Shown here: positions 26,272-35,126 of the stretch, piece by piece
How the letters are laid out: each line of letters begins with the position of its first letter
Numbering within the stretch: position 1 is the stretch's first letter
From: Fidelibacterota bacterium
GTDB lineage: Bacteria > Marinisomatota > Marinisomatia > Marinisomatales > UBA1611
Assembly (NCBI GenBank): GCA_002718285.1
Contig: PBAR01000028.1
Location: 25,415 to 89,414 of the forward strand
Direction of reading: 5' to 3'
DNA: 64,000 nucleotides
Made by a program: the position numbers and the translations under genes
Notes under the pieces: generated by a model
Seen by the model: the letters and a program-made list of their open reading frames with translations, nothing else
The model's database searches: none
Told to the model about the DNA's origin: nothing

Positions 26272-28080
26272 CTATTTCAAAGCATATGATTTTATCAATG
26301 CTTGATAAGGTCTGATCTCATTATTAATGAAAAATTTATTTATAACTTTGTCAAATCTCGAATCACCAATAATTACACTTTCTTTGATATTGTCTAATCT
26401 ATCGATAATATTTTTTGGAACTCCATCAATGATAAGTTTTTCTAAATCTTTTTTTGTTATCATAAATAGATTATCAGAGCCCTTTAACACAAAATTTTTT
26501 GTTGCACGTTGGCTGAGCAACAAAATATCATCTGCCAGAATTCTTTGGCCTAAAACCATAGCTTGGTTTTCAGATTTCCAAAATGGTTCATTTTCATCAA
26601 TTTTATAATATTCACTATTCTCGGCTTTAAAATCATTATATTTCAAAAATTTACCGGATGGATTTTTTCTATCTTCAAAAACAGCTTTTGAGCTTATATA
26701 TGTTGGGTTTTTACCCAACATATATAAAATACCAATAGGAATAACAAATCTAAGAATATGCTTTTCCTTAAAATAATATAATATATACAAAAAACTAACT
26801 AAAGATGCGAGAAAATAAGCATGTGATTGATGATCAATGAGCCCGCCATTACGGACAAATATCCAGCCAAAAAAAGATATAAACATGTAAATAAATAAAT
26901 ATTTATGTTGTTTATTTTTAAAATATAAAAAATAAAATGGAAAATAATATTTTATTATTATATAGAACATAAGAACCCCCAGAAAAATAATTGAGCTGAA
27001 TTTATTCTTTATGATTGCAATCAAACTACTTTCATTGTTTAAATCATTAACACTTAAGTCTATATTTGATTCAATTAATAATTTAATGTTATCGGGCAAC
27101 GACCAACCTTTTATTCCACTGAATGATAGTAAGTCATTTTTATTCAAGGGATTCATTAAACCAAAAGAAGTTGGCTCATTCGGCATATTAATAAATATCA
27201 TTGAAAGTAATGATAGAAAAACAATAGAAGATGAAAAAATAGTTAAATTTGAAAATCTTATATTTTTATTATTATACCATAAATAAAATGACATACCAAC
27301 TGCTATATAAAATATAGGTGCCTTTGCTGATATTAGTAAGATTGAAAAAAATAAAATCTCATTAATATTATCTTTCTTTATTGAATGTAAAAAAATTTGG
27401 AACAGTAAAAATACATATACAAAAGATGAGACTGTCAGGTTATAGCTAATCTCTTCACCATATATAAAAAATAGAGCATAAATACCCAAACAGAAAATCC
27501 ACAACTTCATCTTATTCAAATAATAAATGTTTAATAAAATATTAGATATAAAAATAATTGAAACAATATACCTTATCTCTAAACAATACAGTAAGTTAGG
27601 TTCAAAATTCAAAAATCCAATACTAGCTATAAACCCTGCACTAAGTAAATGTGTGGATGCTAGTTCATATGGGAAATAATATGGTACTCGAATATTCCCA
27701 AAATAATTTGCATTTAGCATTTCTACTGATGGAGAAAAATATAAAATATCATGTGATTCAACTATCCAATTCTGGTAGTGAAAAATTCTGAAAAAATATC
27801 CAACGATTATTATTATCGGTATTATTTTTAGATCATATTGAATTCTTAAATTATTTTTTCTATAATCAATAAAAAATTTTATGACACCTATAAAAATTAA
27901 TAAAAATAATATCTCTCTAGTAAAAATAGGCGATATTCTAGCTATAGATGAGAGTATGCATCCTGCAGTAACTGAACCAGCTAAAAAAGATGATAGAAAG
28001 TCTTTATTTATTAATACTCTACCCCATAACCACATTAATAAAATTCCACTAAAAATTTCTATATATGAAAAAATATTCAC
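26272..28080 (-). CDS. Polytopic membrane protein of unknown function
   Basis: A 602-aa protein with about twelve hydrophobic segments up to residue 450 and a soluble C-terminal domain of 130-150 residues containing RQ-poor, charged text such as ENEPFWKSENQAMVLGQRILADDILL. The topology resembles GT-C transferases and Wzy-like proteins, but I find no signature that decides. The loop ESHDILYFSPSVEML near residue 110 carries acidic residues in the position where GT-C enzymes hold theirs. Initiates at GTG 28080 directly after an in-frame TAA. Similar large membrane proteins occur at 6382 and 35127. Confidence 0.6.
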   Translation of the reverse strand: MNIFSYIEIFSGILLMWLWGRVLINKDFLSSFLAGSVTAGCILSSIARISPIFTREILFLLIFIGVIKFFIDYRKNNLRIQYDLKIIPIIIIVGYFFRIFHYQNWIVESHDILYFSPSVEMLNANYFGNIRVPYYFPYELASTHLLSAGFIASIGFLNFEPNLLYCLEIRYIVSIIFISNILLNIYYLNKMKLWIFCLGIYALFFIYGEEISYNLTVSSFVYVFLLFQIFLHSIKKDNINEILFFSILLISAKAPIFYIAVGMSFYLWYNNKNIRFSNLTIFSSSIVFLSLLSMIFINMPNEPTSFGLMNPLNKNDLLSFSGIKGWSLPDNIKLLIESNIDLSVNDLNNESSLIAIIKNKFSSIIFLGVLMFYIIIKYYFPFYFLYFKNKQHKYLFIYMFISFFGWIFVRNGGLIDHQSHAYFLASLVSFLYILYYFKEKHILRFVIPIGILYMLGKNPTYISSKAVFEDRKNPSGKFLKYNDFKAENSEYYKIDENEPFWKSENQAMVLGQRILADDILLLSQRATKNFVLKGSDNLFMITKKDLEKLIIDGVPKNIIDRLDNIKESVIIGDSRFDKVINKFFINNEIRPYQALIKSYALK

Positions 28081-28088
28081 TTAGAGCA

Positions 28089-28679
28089 TTAAATCATCCA
28101 TTTATTACTATTATATAATTTGTCACATACAGCATCAAGAACAAATTTTTCACCTTTTATGATATCAGTATAAACTCTTATTTCATTTGATCTATGATGT
28201 AGTGCTGGTGAAACTATACAAATCTTAAAATTATTCTTTTTAAGAACATTATAAATATTTTTATTTAGAATAAATTTATCAAAACAATCTAGCCATACCC
28301 ATTTCACCTTACCCTTCATATTAATTATAGTTTCTATACCCTCAAAATCAGAGAGACGTATAGCAAGATTCTTTTCACCATTATTTGATAATTTATATAT
28401 CATTGGGAATGAACTATCTAATAAAAAATATTTTTTAATTTTATACTTGTGGATTAATTCTAACACTTTATATTCTATTTGTTCAGATTTTATATTTAAA
28501 ATAAGGGTACCATGCTTATAAGAGCTGAGAAATTTCTCAAAATTATCTCCATCTTTGAACGGATCATGTTGGAGAACAATATTACCATCATAATCCCTTA
28601 AATCAACTTCAACTCCATAATCCTTTGGAACCTTGAATAAATCATCTAAACGATTTATTCTATGAGCTATAAACTCCAT
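28089..28679 (-). CDS. Glycerophosphodiester-phosphodiesterase-like TIM-barrel protein
   Basis: A 196-aa protein with the first part of the GDPD signature: FIAHRINRL, then GVEVDLRDYDGNIVLQHDPF, giving the His, Glu, Asp and second His that bind metal and act in catalysis. It is shorter than stand-alone GDPDs (about 240 aa) and has R where many have G after the first His, so activity is uncertain. No signal peptide, so cytoplasmic. Similar short GDPD-like proteins occur in capsule loci with polyol-phosphate transferases; one is present at 22828. ATG 28679 follows the TAG of the GT2 gene's partner region without a gap. Confidence 0.72.
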   Translation of the reverse strand: MEFIAHRINRLDDLFKVPKDYGVEVDLRDYDGNIVLQHDPFKDGDNFEKFLSSYKHGTLILNIKSEQIEYKVLELIHKYKIKKYFLLDSSFPMIYKLSNNGEKNLAIRLSDFEGIETIINMKGKVKWVWLDCFDKFILNKNIYNVLKKNNFKICIVSPALHHRSNEIRVYTDIIKGEKFVLDAVCDKLYNSNKWMI

Positions 28680-29390
28680 CTATAATTGTCTACTTAAATT
28701 GAAAATGAATTTTAATGTTCTTTGAATAACTTTAATTCTTGTAACGATACTTGATCCACCTCCACCCTTTGCTTCTCCAAATAGTCTTTCTTTAAAGTAA
28801 ACAGGTAGCTCAACTATAGATAAATCATTTTTCATAGCAGTATAATAAAAATATAGATCAAGAGAAAAATCATCAGGTGATTTATTAATATAATTCAAAA
28901 ATGATTTATGAAATATTTTTGGTTGAGCATTTATTTCCTTGAGATTTTTTCTTAATAAAATTGAAGATATTGTGCCCATTCCCCAAGTTAGAACAGTATC
29001 AATTAATGGTCTTTTTTTACGATATCCTTTTAAAAATGATTTTTTTACATCGGGTTGTTGGATAAAAATTTTATATCCTTTATAGACATCTTTAATATCT
29101 GTTTGTAAATCAGCATGGGTCCAACTAATAACTTCTCCATTAGCATCGTTAACACCAGTCATGATACCATGTCCATATCCAATATTTTTATTAATATCAA
29201 TTTTACGAATATTGATATTATTCAATAATTTTAATTCCTTCCTTAGCACTTTTGCTGAATTATCAGTAGATCCATTATTAACTAAAATAATTTCTGTCCC
29301 AGATTCATAAGATTTGATTAATGCATTTAGTAACCTTGGAATATTTTCCTCTTCGTTATAACAAGGTATTACAATAGAAAGTTTTATCAT
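28680..29390 (-). CDS. Glycosyltransferase family 2
   Basis: A 236-aa GT-A transferase of the DPM/GtrB-like branch but without membrane anchors: LSIVIPCYNEEENI, ILVNNGSTDNS, NKNIGYGHGI and WTHADLQTD, the last in the place of the usual DADLQ. Replacement of the first acidic residue by threonine-histidine-alanine keeps one Asp; activity is still likely. The C-terminal YFKERLFGEAKGGGGS segment is the acceptor-lid region. It may hand a sugar to a lipid phosphate or to the growing repeat unit. ATG overlaps the stop of the dehydrogenase gene as ATGA. Confidence 0.85.
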   Translation of the reverse strand: MIKLSIVIPCYNEEENIPRLLNALIKSYESGTEIILVNNGSTDNSAKVLRKELKLLNNINIRKIDINKNIGYGHGIMTGVNDANGEVISWTHADLQTDIKDVYKGYKIFIQQPDVKKSFLKGYRKKRPLIDTVLTWGMGTISSILLRKNLKEINAQPKIFHKSFLNYINKSPDDFSLDLYFYYTAMKNDLSIVELPVYFKERLFGEAKGGGGSSIVTRIKVIQRTLKFIFNLSRQL

Positions 29391-30454
29391 TTAGTATTTT
29401 TAACTAAGACTTTAATTGAGTTAAAAATATTTTTCCTTGTTTTATGATCATAAAGCTTCTTTAAAATATTAGGGACTTCATCTAAATAAATTGAATCTGT
29501 AACTAATTCGCTTGGCTTAACTCCACTATTAATTAATTCTAAAGTATATTTCCAATCATCTGGACTATGAGGCTTATATATTGAATTCCAAGTTCCAAAT
29601 ATCGATAATTCTTTTCTAAGAATACTGCTAACAAGATCTTTAGGCAAAAGAAGATCATCTGTAATATTTCCCATCCAAAGAATAGAAGCTCCATGAGATG
29701 CTAATTTTATGCTGTTTCCAAACGCAACAGGATTACCTGTAGCTTCTATTACATTTTCAAAATTCAGAGAATTTAATAAGTCATCCCAATCTTTTTTATT
29801 TTTTAAATGTTTGACTTGATTCGTATACTTTAATGCTACGTCTAGTTTGAAGCTATTTCTATCAATAATTGTTAAATCTATATTTGGATGTTTAATCCGT
29901 AATATTTGAGCTGCCAAAATGCCAAGAAATCCCGCACCAATAATAACTGTTGATCCTGGGATTGGGTAACTATTATTATCAATAATATTAAATCGCTTCA
30001 ACGCATGAACAACAACTGATAATGGCTCAATTAGAGCAGCATCTTCAAATCTAATACTATCTGGCAACTTTAGCATGTTCCATTCTGGAACATCTAAATA
30101 CTCTGCATAACCACCATCGCATCTAGAACCAAAATAATTATAATTATGACATTGTGCATATATTTCTCTGTAGCAAGCTTCGCATTTAAAACATGGCAGC
30201 AGTGGAAAAATCGCAACTCTATCACCAGGATTATATTTTTTTATTTTACTTCCTACTTGTTCTACTTCACCTGAAATCTCATGACCCATTATTAATGGAT
30301 AGTTATAAGCTCCATTATCATGACTTCTAGCAATATCAGAAGAGCACAATCCTACATTATGAATCTTTATTCTACAAAATGTTTCATTCAAATCATCAAG
30401 CTCAATTTTTTCAAAACTAAGATTTTTGTTTGCTTTTAAGATTACTGCTTTCAT
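29387..30454 (-). CDS. Zinc-dependent MDR alcohol/polyol dehydrogenase
   Basis: A 355-aa medium-chain dehydrogenase. Catalytic zinc ligands are in LCSSDIARS and GHEISGEVEQVG; structural zinc ligands are the four cysteines of CFKCEACYREIYAQC; the NAD-binding GAGFLGILAAQIL motif follows. It resembles sorbitol/galactitol and L-threonine dehydrogenases and TarJ-like reductases. In this operon it could reduce a ketose phosphate to a polyol phosphate, or oxidise a sugar hydroxyl; context favours the former. A second MDR lies at 34039. ATG at 30454. Confidence 0.87.
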   Translation of the reverse strand: MKAVILKANKNLSFEKIELDDLNETFCRIKIHNVGLCSSDIARSHDNGAYNYPLIMGHEISGEVEQVGSKIKKYNPGDRVAIFPLLPCFKCEACYREIYAQCHNYNYFGSRCDGGYAEYLDVPEWNMLKLPDSIRFEDAALIEPLSVVVHALKRFNIIDNNSYPIPGSTVIIGAGFLGILAAQILRIKHPNIDLTIIDRNSFKLDVALKYTNQVKHLKNKKDWDDLLNSLNFENVIEATGNPVAFGNSIKLASHGASILWMGNITDDLLLPKDLVSSILRKELSIFGTWNSIYKPHSPDDWKYTLELINSGVKPSELVTDSIYLDEVPNILKKLYDHKTRKNIFNSIKVLVKNTK

Positions 30455-30460
30455 AAAATT

Positions 30461-30856
30461 TTATTTAAATACCAAATTCTTTATAAGAAAAAAATTCATA
30501 AATGTTGTAACTAATATACCTATAAACTGAGAAAGCAATTCTGGAACACCTATTATTTCAGTCACAGTTATTTGTGTAGTAACGTGCGCCATTAAACAAA
30601 TTAGTTGAATAAATAAATACTTTATCAAACCCGTAGATACTGGGATGTTACTATTAAAAGTCCACAGACGATTGAAAATAAATCCAGTTACTGCTCCTGA
30701 AAGAAAACCAATGGCTCCAGAAATATAGTATATAAGATTTAAGCCAATTAATAAAGAATAAAAAATAAAATAGTTTATGCCTGTATTAAGAAGTCCAACA
30801 ATAAGAAATTTACTAATTTCATATTCCAATAGTCTATTTAGAATAGTATTTGACAT
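30461..30856 (-). CDS. GtrA-family membrane protein
   Basis: A 131-aa protein with four predicted helices and the GtrA/DPMS-associated pattern KFLIVGLLNTGINYFIFY at the start and FLSGAVTGFIFNRLWTF in the middle. GtrA proteins are thought to help flip or present undecaprenyl-phosphate-linked sugars made by GtrB-like GT2 enzymes; candidates are encoded at 7946 and 28680. I choose ATG 30856 because it gives the usual family length; a GTG at 30889 would add eleven residues and overlap the upstream gene. Confidence 0.87.
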   Translation of the reverse strand: MSNTILNRLLEYEISKFLIVGLLNTGINYFIFYSLLIGLNLIYYISGAIGFLSGAVTGFIFNRLWTFNSNIPVSTGLIKYLFIQLICLMAHVTTQITVTEIIGVPELLSQFIGILVTTFMNFFLIKNLVFK

Positions 30857-30879
30857 ATTTGTTTTTTTAATTAATAGGA

Positions 30880-32433
30880 TTAATTCCACTTTAAATAATT
30901 GTTAAAATAATTTTCCCAATATTCATAAACTTTTAATTCAAATGGATCACCAAATGAAATCCAAGCATCAACATCAAAACATACAAACTTTTTTCCCTTC
31001 TCTAACAAAATATTTATACTATTTCCTATATAGTGTTCGCCATTAATCGTCAAATCATTTTCAATTGTATAATTTGCAGAAAAAATAAAATCACTACCTC
31101 TCCTAAACCAAAAGGATCCTATTACCATCGGATCCTCACTAGGATTATTGCTAATTACATCTTTTTCAACAACTTCAGATACAAATAAACTGTTTTTGTA
31201 TGTTTTGCAATAAGCAAACGCTTTTGGATCTTTTGTAAGAAAACTTTTTAAACGATATGTCCAAATTGCCCCATCAATAGATTTATCTTTTATAATTTCC
31301 TCCCATTTATCAAATGAATACAAAGTTTTATAATCACATGATGCAATAAATAAAGGATTATCTAAAGATATTTCTTTCTTTGCGATAAGGCATGTTGCTG
31401 CTTGACCTGATGTATGCCGATTAACAGGAATAATCTTATTATTAAAAGAATTTAAAGCATCATCAATTGGATATTTTATATAATCTTTTTCTTTAGGCAA
31501 AAATACCCATTTACTTGCTGATGGAAATGATTTACAAGAAGTTAATACCATTGGTTCATTGCCTACAGGAATTAATGGCTTGCTTAATCTATAGCCATAT
31601 TGACGAAATCTTGATCCTTCCCCAGCCATAGGAATAATATTTATCTGCAAATTATTTTTTTTTATTGGACTTTGTATATTTTTATTTTTGTTAAAGTAGT
31701 TAGACCAAAATGTATATTGGTTTAAATCGTCAGGTGTGCCCCAACAAATAAAATTTTCCACTTTAAATACTTTTATTTTTAAATCATCTTCAACCATATG
31801 ATTGTAGTGCAAACTTGTATATGCTTCTTGCAAGGAATCTTTATATGTATCTAAAACAATCTTAGAATATTTTTGAAAAACTTTCCAATTGGCAAAATAA
31901 TATATTCCAACAGATGCATGCTCTTTATGCCGCTTATTCGTAAAGCTTTTTTTCTCTCTTAATTTAACCAGTTCATAATTATTATTAATTTTTAAATAAG
32001 CATAATATGTATCTCCAAAAGAGGCGGGATGGAAACCTTGAAATGATGGTATTGCACCATCATAACCATGCACAGTCCTTTTAAATAATTCATAGTCCCA
32101 ATTCACTGTGAAATCACAATAACTAACAATTACTTCTTCATCATCAGGAATTTCTTCTACTTGTAATGCCGAATAAGTAGGACCAATATTGTGAGATTTA
32201 ATAACAGTTATCGTTGTTTTAGCAGAAAGACTAGCAAGATAAGTTTTTATACTAGGGTTATCTAATAATTGATCTTCATTTAATACAAAATGAAAAGTAT
32301 CTGAATAATCGAACATATTAATTACATGTTCAATCATTGGCTTGCCATCAATTGATATTAGAAATTTTGGAGTTTTTAGGCCAGCCTCTTTAAACCGTAA
32401 TGAATGTCCCGCAAGAGTAATAATTACATTCAA
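30880..32433 (-). CDS. Tandem nucleotidyltransferase protein (two NTP-transferase domains)
   Basis: A 517-aa protein made of two copies of the sugar-phosphate nucleotidyltransferase fold. The first begins VIITLAGHSLRFKEAGLKTPKFLISIDGKPMIEH; the second, near residue 265, begins INIIPMAGEGSRFRQYGYRLSKPLIPVGNEPMV. Both keep the GxGxRF-like loop and the PKxL lysine, but in the first copy the loop is altered to AGHSLRF, suggesting one domain may have lost or changed activity. Each copy ends with a WGTPDDL or FGDPFELKVYE segment typical of these enzymes. It probably activates one or two phosphorylated sugars or polyols. Starts at TTG 32433. Confidence 0.8.
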   Translation of the reverse strand: MNVIITLAGHSLRFKEAGLKTPKFLISIDGKPMIEHVINMFDYSDTFHFVLNEDQLLDNPSIKTYLASLSAKTTITVIKSHNIGPTYSALQVEEIPDDEEVIVSYCDFTVNWDYELFKRTVHGYDGAIPSFQGFHPASFGDTYYAYLKINNNYELVKLREKKSFTNKRHKEHASVGIYYFANWKVFQKYSKIVLDTYKDSLQEAYTSLHYNHMVEDDLKIKVFKVENFICWGTPDDLNQYTFWSNYFNKNKNIQSPIKKNNLQINIIPMAGEGSRFRQYGYRLSKPLIPVGNEPMVLTSCKSFPSASKWVFLPKEKDYIKYPIDDALNSFNNKIIPVNRHTSGQAATCLIAKKEISLDNPLFIASCDYKTLYSFDKWEEIIKDKSIDGAIWTYRLKSFLTKDPKAFAYCKTYKNSLFVSEVVEKDVISNNPSEDPMVIGSFWFRRGSDFIFSANYTIENDLTINGEHYIGNSINILLEKGKKFVCFDVDAWISFGDPFELKVYEYWENYFNNYLKWN

Positions 32434-32443
32434 TATTTATTTA

Positions 32444-33352
32444 CTAATTAATTATGTGAGGACGCCAATAATTAACAGATTCAACTAAATAAGGAATAAC
32501 ATTATTATCTGTTGGCTGCCTTTCCCTAAAACTTAATTCAAGGATTAAGTCAATATCTGATATATCATTTTTTTCTAAACTTTTGATTATTTTATCAGCC
32601 TGAATTTTTCCTACTTTATTATATTCTTCTATAAATGGCCAGTGGCCACCTTTGTCTTTAGAACTTTGTTTAAGATGAATTTGTGCAGTGTCATCAGAAA
32701 ATTCATCTATCCAAATATAAGGATTTGTATCATCAGTATTTCCCGAGCTTAAATCACCATGATCTACATCTAAACACAGTTTAAATGGAAGAGATGATCC
32801 ATTATTTACATCTTTATGCAAATTCCTACATTCTTCAATTGTTTCCCCTTGCTCTCTACTTATTGACATTGGCTCCCATGATAGATAATCTAGCCCCTTA
32901 TGAAGTGCATATTCTGAAATTAAATGCCAAGAATCAATATTTTGTTGACGTCTTTTTAAACGATCATTAGAATTATTATTGTCTTTAGCAGTAAAAATAC
33001 CAAAGTGACTACCCATACTATTTGCACCTAATTTAACAGAAATATCAATAAATTTTTTAAACCAATCAATCCAATAATTTCTAATATCACTATCTGGATG
33101 AGCAAGATGATTTACCCTAGTGAATGCGCCTGTGAAAGTACTATTAATTATTAAGTTATATTTATTGCATGAATTCACTATTCTTTCAACATTTGATTCA
33201 ATTATTTTTTTTGGTAGATATGGATTAAGCATATCAGCAGTGAACTGAATATATTTTACCCCAAGCTCTTCTCCACATATTCTAGTCCACTCCTCAGGTT
33301 CACTAAATCGATTTAAAGCAAAACCGGTATTTATACCAAGTCTATACGACAT
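32444..33352 (-). CDS. Sugar-phosphate isomerase/epimerase-like TIM-barrel protein
   Basis: A 302-aa protein of the xylose-isomerase-like/AP-endonuclease-2 TIM-barrel family. Likely metal ligands are Glu in YLSWEPMS, Asp and His in CLDVDHGDLSSG and Glu in LILELSF. Family members isomerise or epimerise ketoses (L-xylulose, hexulose phosphates, tagatose). With the RPE homologue and two polyol dehydrogenases next to it, it suggests a route to an unusual ketose or polyol phosphate. I use ATG 33352, which has AAGGG nine bases upstream; ATG 33361 is inside that sequence. Confidence 0.8.
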   Translation of the reverse strand: MSYRLGINTGFALNRFSEPEEWTRICGEELGVKYIQFTADMLNPYLPKKIIESNVERIVNSCNKYNLIINSTFTGAFTRVNHLAHPDSDIRNYWIDWFKKFIDISVKLGANSMGSHFGIFTAKDNNNSNDRLKRRQQNIDSWHLISEYALHKGLDYLSWEPMSISREQGETIEECRNLHKDVNNGSSLPFKLCLDVDHGDLSSGNTDDTNPYIWIDEFSDDTAQIHLKQSSKDKGGHWPFIEEYNKVGKIQADKIIKSLEKNDISDIDLILELSFRERQPTDNNVIPYLVESVNYWRPHIIN

Positions 33353-34046
33353 TATTCTCATCCCTTATTTTTAAACCTAAATCTATAGAATGATAAATCT
33401 TTTCCAGTGCTTGTGGAATAGAAATATCTTTTTTAAACAAACTACTTGATCCCAAAACTAATATATCTGCACCTGCAGCCACCATATCTGGTATAGTTTC
33501 AGGATTAACATTTCCATCTACAGAAATTTTAATATTCAATTCTAGATCATTAATCATTTTTCTTAAATCTTTTATTTTTCTTATGGCTTTCGGGACTAAA
33601 GGCTGCCCTTTATAACCTGGATTTACTGTCATAATCAAAACTAGATCAATATCTTCAATTATATATTCAAGTGAAGTTAGAGGAGTAGCAGGAGAAAGAG
33701 CTACACCAACATTAGCTTCCATTCTCCTTATTGAAATTAAATTTCTATGTAGATTGCGACTGCTTTCTTGATGAATCGTATAATTATCATTTTTACTTAT
33801 ACTAAAGGAATCAAACATCCTGTCAGGCTCTTCAACCATAAGATGATAATCAGATGGTAAATTAGAATTATCACGAAAAACATCAATGATTGAGGACCCC
33901 ATTGTAAAATCAGGAGCAAAATTTCCATCAATAATATCTATATGTAGATAATCTATATCATTATCTTGAATTTCTTTTAATTGTTGACCAGCGTTCAACC
34001 AATCAACACACATTATTGAGGCAGATAGTTCAATATTTTTATACAT
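33342..34046 (-). CDS. Ribulose-phosphate 3-epimerase family protein
   Basis: A 234-aa TIM-barrel epimerase. Motifs match RPE: LHIDIIDGNFAPDFTMG (metal ligands His and Asp), HLMVEEPDR, IMTVNPGYKGQP and SVDGNVNPETIPDMVAAGADILVLGSS, with the second catalytic Asp in VDG. It interconverts ribulose 5-phosphate with xylulose 5-phosphate, or acts on a hexulose phosphate such as allulose 6-phosphate. Placement inside a polysaccharide operon between an MDR dehydrogenase and a TIM-barrel isomerase argues for a dedicated copy, not the central-metabolism one. ATG at 34046 overlaps the dehydrogenase stop. Confidence 0.87.
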   Translation of the reverse strand: MYKNIELSASIMCVDWLNAGQQLKEIQDNDIDYLHIDIIDGNFAPDFTMGSSIIDVFRDNSNLPSDYHLMVEEPDRMFDSFSISKNDNYTIHQESSRNLHRNLISIRRMEANVGVALSPATPLTSLEYIIEDIDLVLIMTVNPGYKGQPLVPKAIRKIKDLRKMINDLELNIKISVDGNVNPETIPDMVAAGADILVLGSSSLFKKDISIPQALEKIYHSIDLGLKIRDENNVV

Positions 34047-35109
34047 TTGGATTTACAATTACTTTAAGGCCCTTAGAAGAGCTAGCTAATGCAAAGGCAT
34101 CCTTTATTTTTTCAAGGGGGAATTTATGAGTAATTAATGGCTCCAAATTAATTTTTTTATCTATAATTAATTTTAGCGCTTTTTCATGCTGTTTAGGAGT
34201 AGAACCATGTGAGCCTGTAATATATGCTTCTTTATAATGTATTATATTTGATAAAAGATTTATTTGTTTAGCTGATTGAGGCAATCCCCCAAAAAAGTTC
34301 ACTACACCTCTTTTAGCAAGAATCTGTATAGCTTGTTCATGTGTTTTTACTATTGGATTTGCAGTAAAAATCAAATCAACACCAACATTTTTAGTTAAAG
34401 ACATAATTTTTTTAACTGGATCAATATTATTTGGGTTAATAAAAATATCGATCGGATCTATATATTTTTTTGCAAAGTCAAGCCTATCATTAGAGGGCTC
34501 AATTAATATCAATCTCTTTTTATTATATATTGGTGCTAATAGACATAGCATTAATCCAATTGGGCCCCCACCGAAAACTACAATGGTACTTTCAGGTTTT
34601 ATTAAGCTCCTTTCATAACCATTAATACAACAAGCTAAAGGTTCTGCCAACGCAACAATGTCAGGTGATAGATTATTTTTAATTACTTGAATAGGTCCAT
34701 ATTTCACCATTAATGGATCTAATAACATATATTGTGAAAAACCTCCATCAAATTGATAACCTATAGCATAATTTATATCACAACAATTTGATCTACCATT
34801 ATTACAATGATCACATTTTCCGCAAGGAACATCAGCACCTATAGAAATTAAATCACCAACTTTATAATCATTTACACCATCACCAACTTTAGCAATAATC
34901 CCAGAAATTTCATGCCCAATTATTCTAGGTGGATCTATTCTGGGATTACCATCATTAAAAATTCTTAAATCTGAACCGCATATAGCACATGCCTCAATTT
35001 TTACCAATATTGAACCTTTTATAACTTCTGGTATTGGATGTTCTTTAACCTCTAACTTTCCTGGGCCATACCAAAAAGCAGACTTTTGTTTATTATTTGT
35101 TAATTTCAT
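34039..35109 (-). CDS. Zinc-dependent MDR dehydrogenase (sorbitol/threonine dehydrogenase-like)
   Basis: A 356-aa medium-chain dehydrogenase with complete zinc sites: CAICGSDL and GHEISGIIAKVG for the catalytic zinc, CGKCDHCNNGRSNCC for the structural zinc, and VFGGGPIGLMLC for NAD(P). Closest in appearance to L-threonine or sorbitol dehydrogenases and TarJ-like ribulose-5-phosphate reductases. With the RPE-like gene that follows in the same operon it may reduce xylulose/ribulose 5-phosphate to a pentitol phosphate (inference). ATG at 35109. Confidence 0.87.
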   Translation of the reverse strand: MKLTNNKQKSAFWYGPGKLEVKEHPIPEVIKGSILVKIEACAICGSDLRIFNDGNPRIDPPRIIGHEISGIIAKVGDGVNDYKVGDLISIGADVPCGKCDHCNNGRSNCCDINYAIGYQFDGGFSQYMLLDPLMVKYGPIQVIKNNLSPDIVALAEPLACCINGYERSLIKPESTIVVFGGGPIGLMLCLLAPIYNKKRLILIEPSNDRLDFAKKYIDPIDIFINPNNIDPVKKIMSLTKNVGVDLIFTANPIVKTHEQAIQILAKRGVVNFFGGLPQSAKQINLLSNIIHYKEAYITGSHGSTPKQHEKALKLIIDKKINLEPLITHKFPLEKIKDAFALASSSKGLKVIVNPNV

Positions 35110-35126
35110 ACAAAAATTAATTTATG

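Noticed and set aside
26327..26608. Plus-strand open frame of 93 codons opposite the membrane protein gene
   Set aside because: Lies wholly within a real gene on the other strand, low-complexity text, no start signal.
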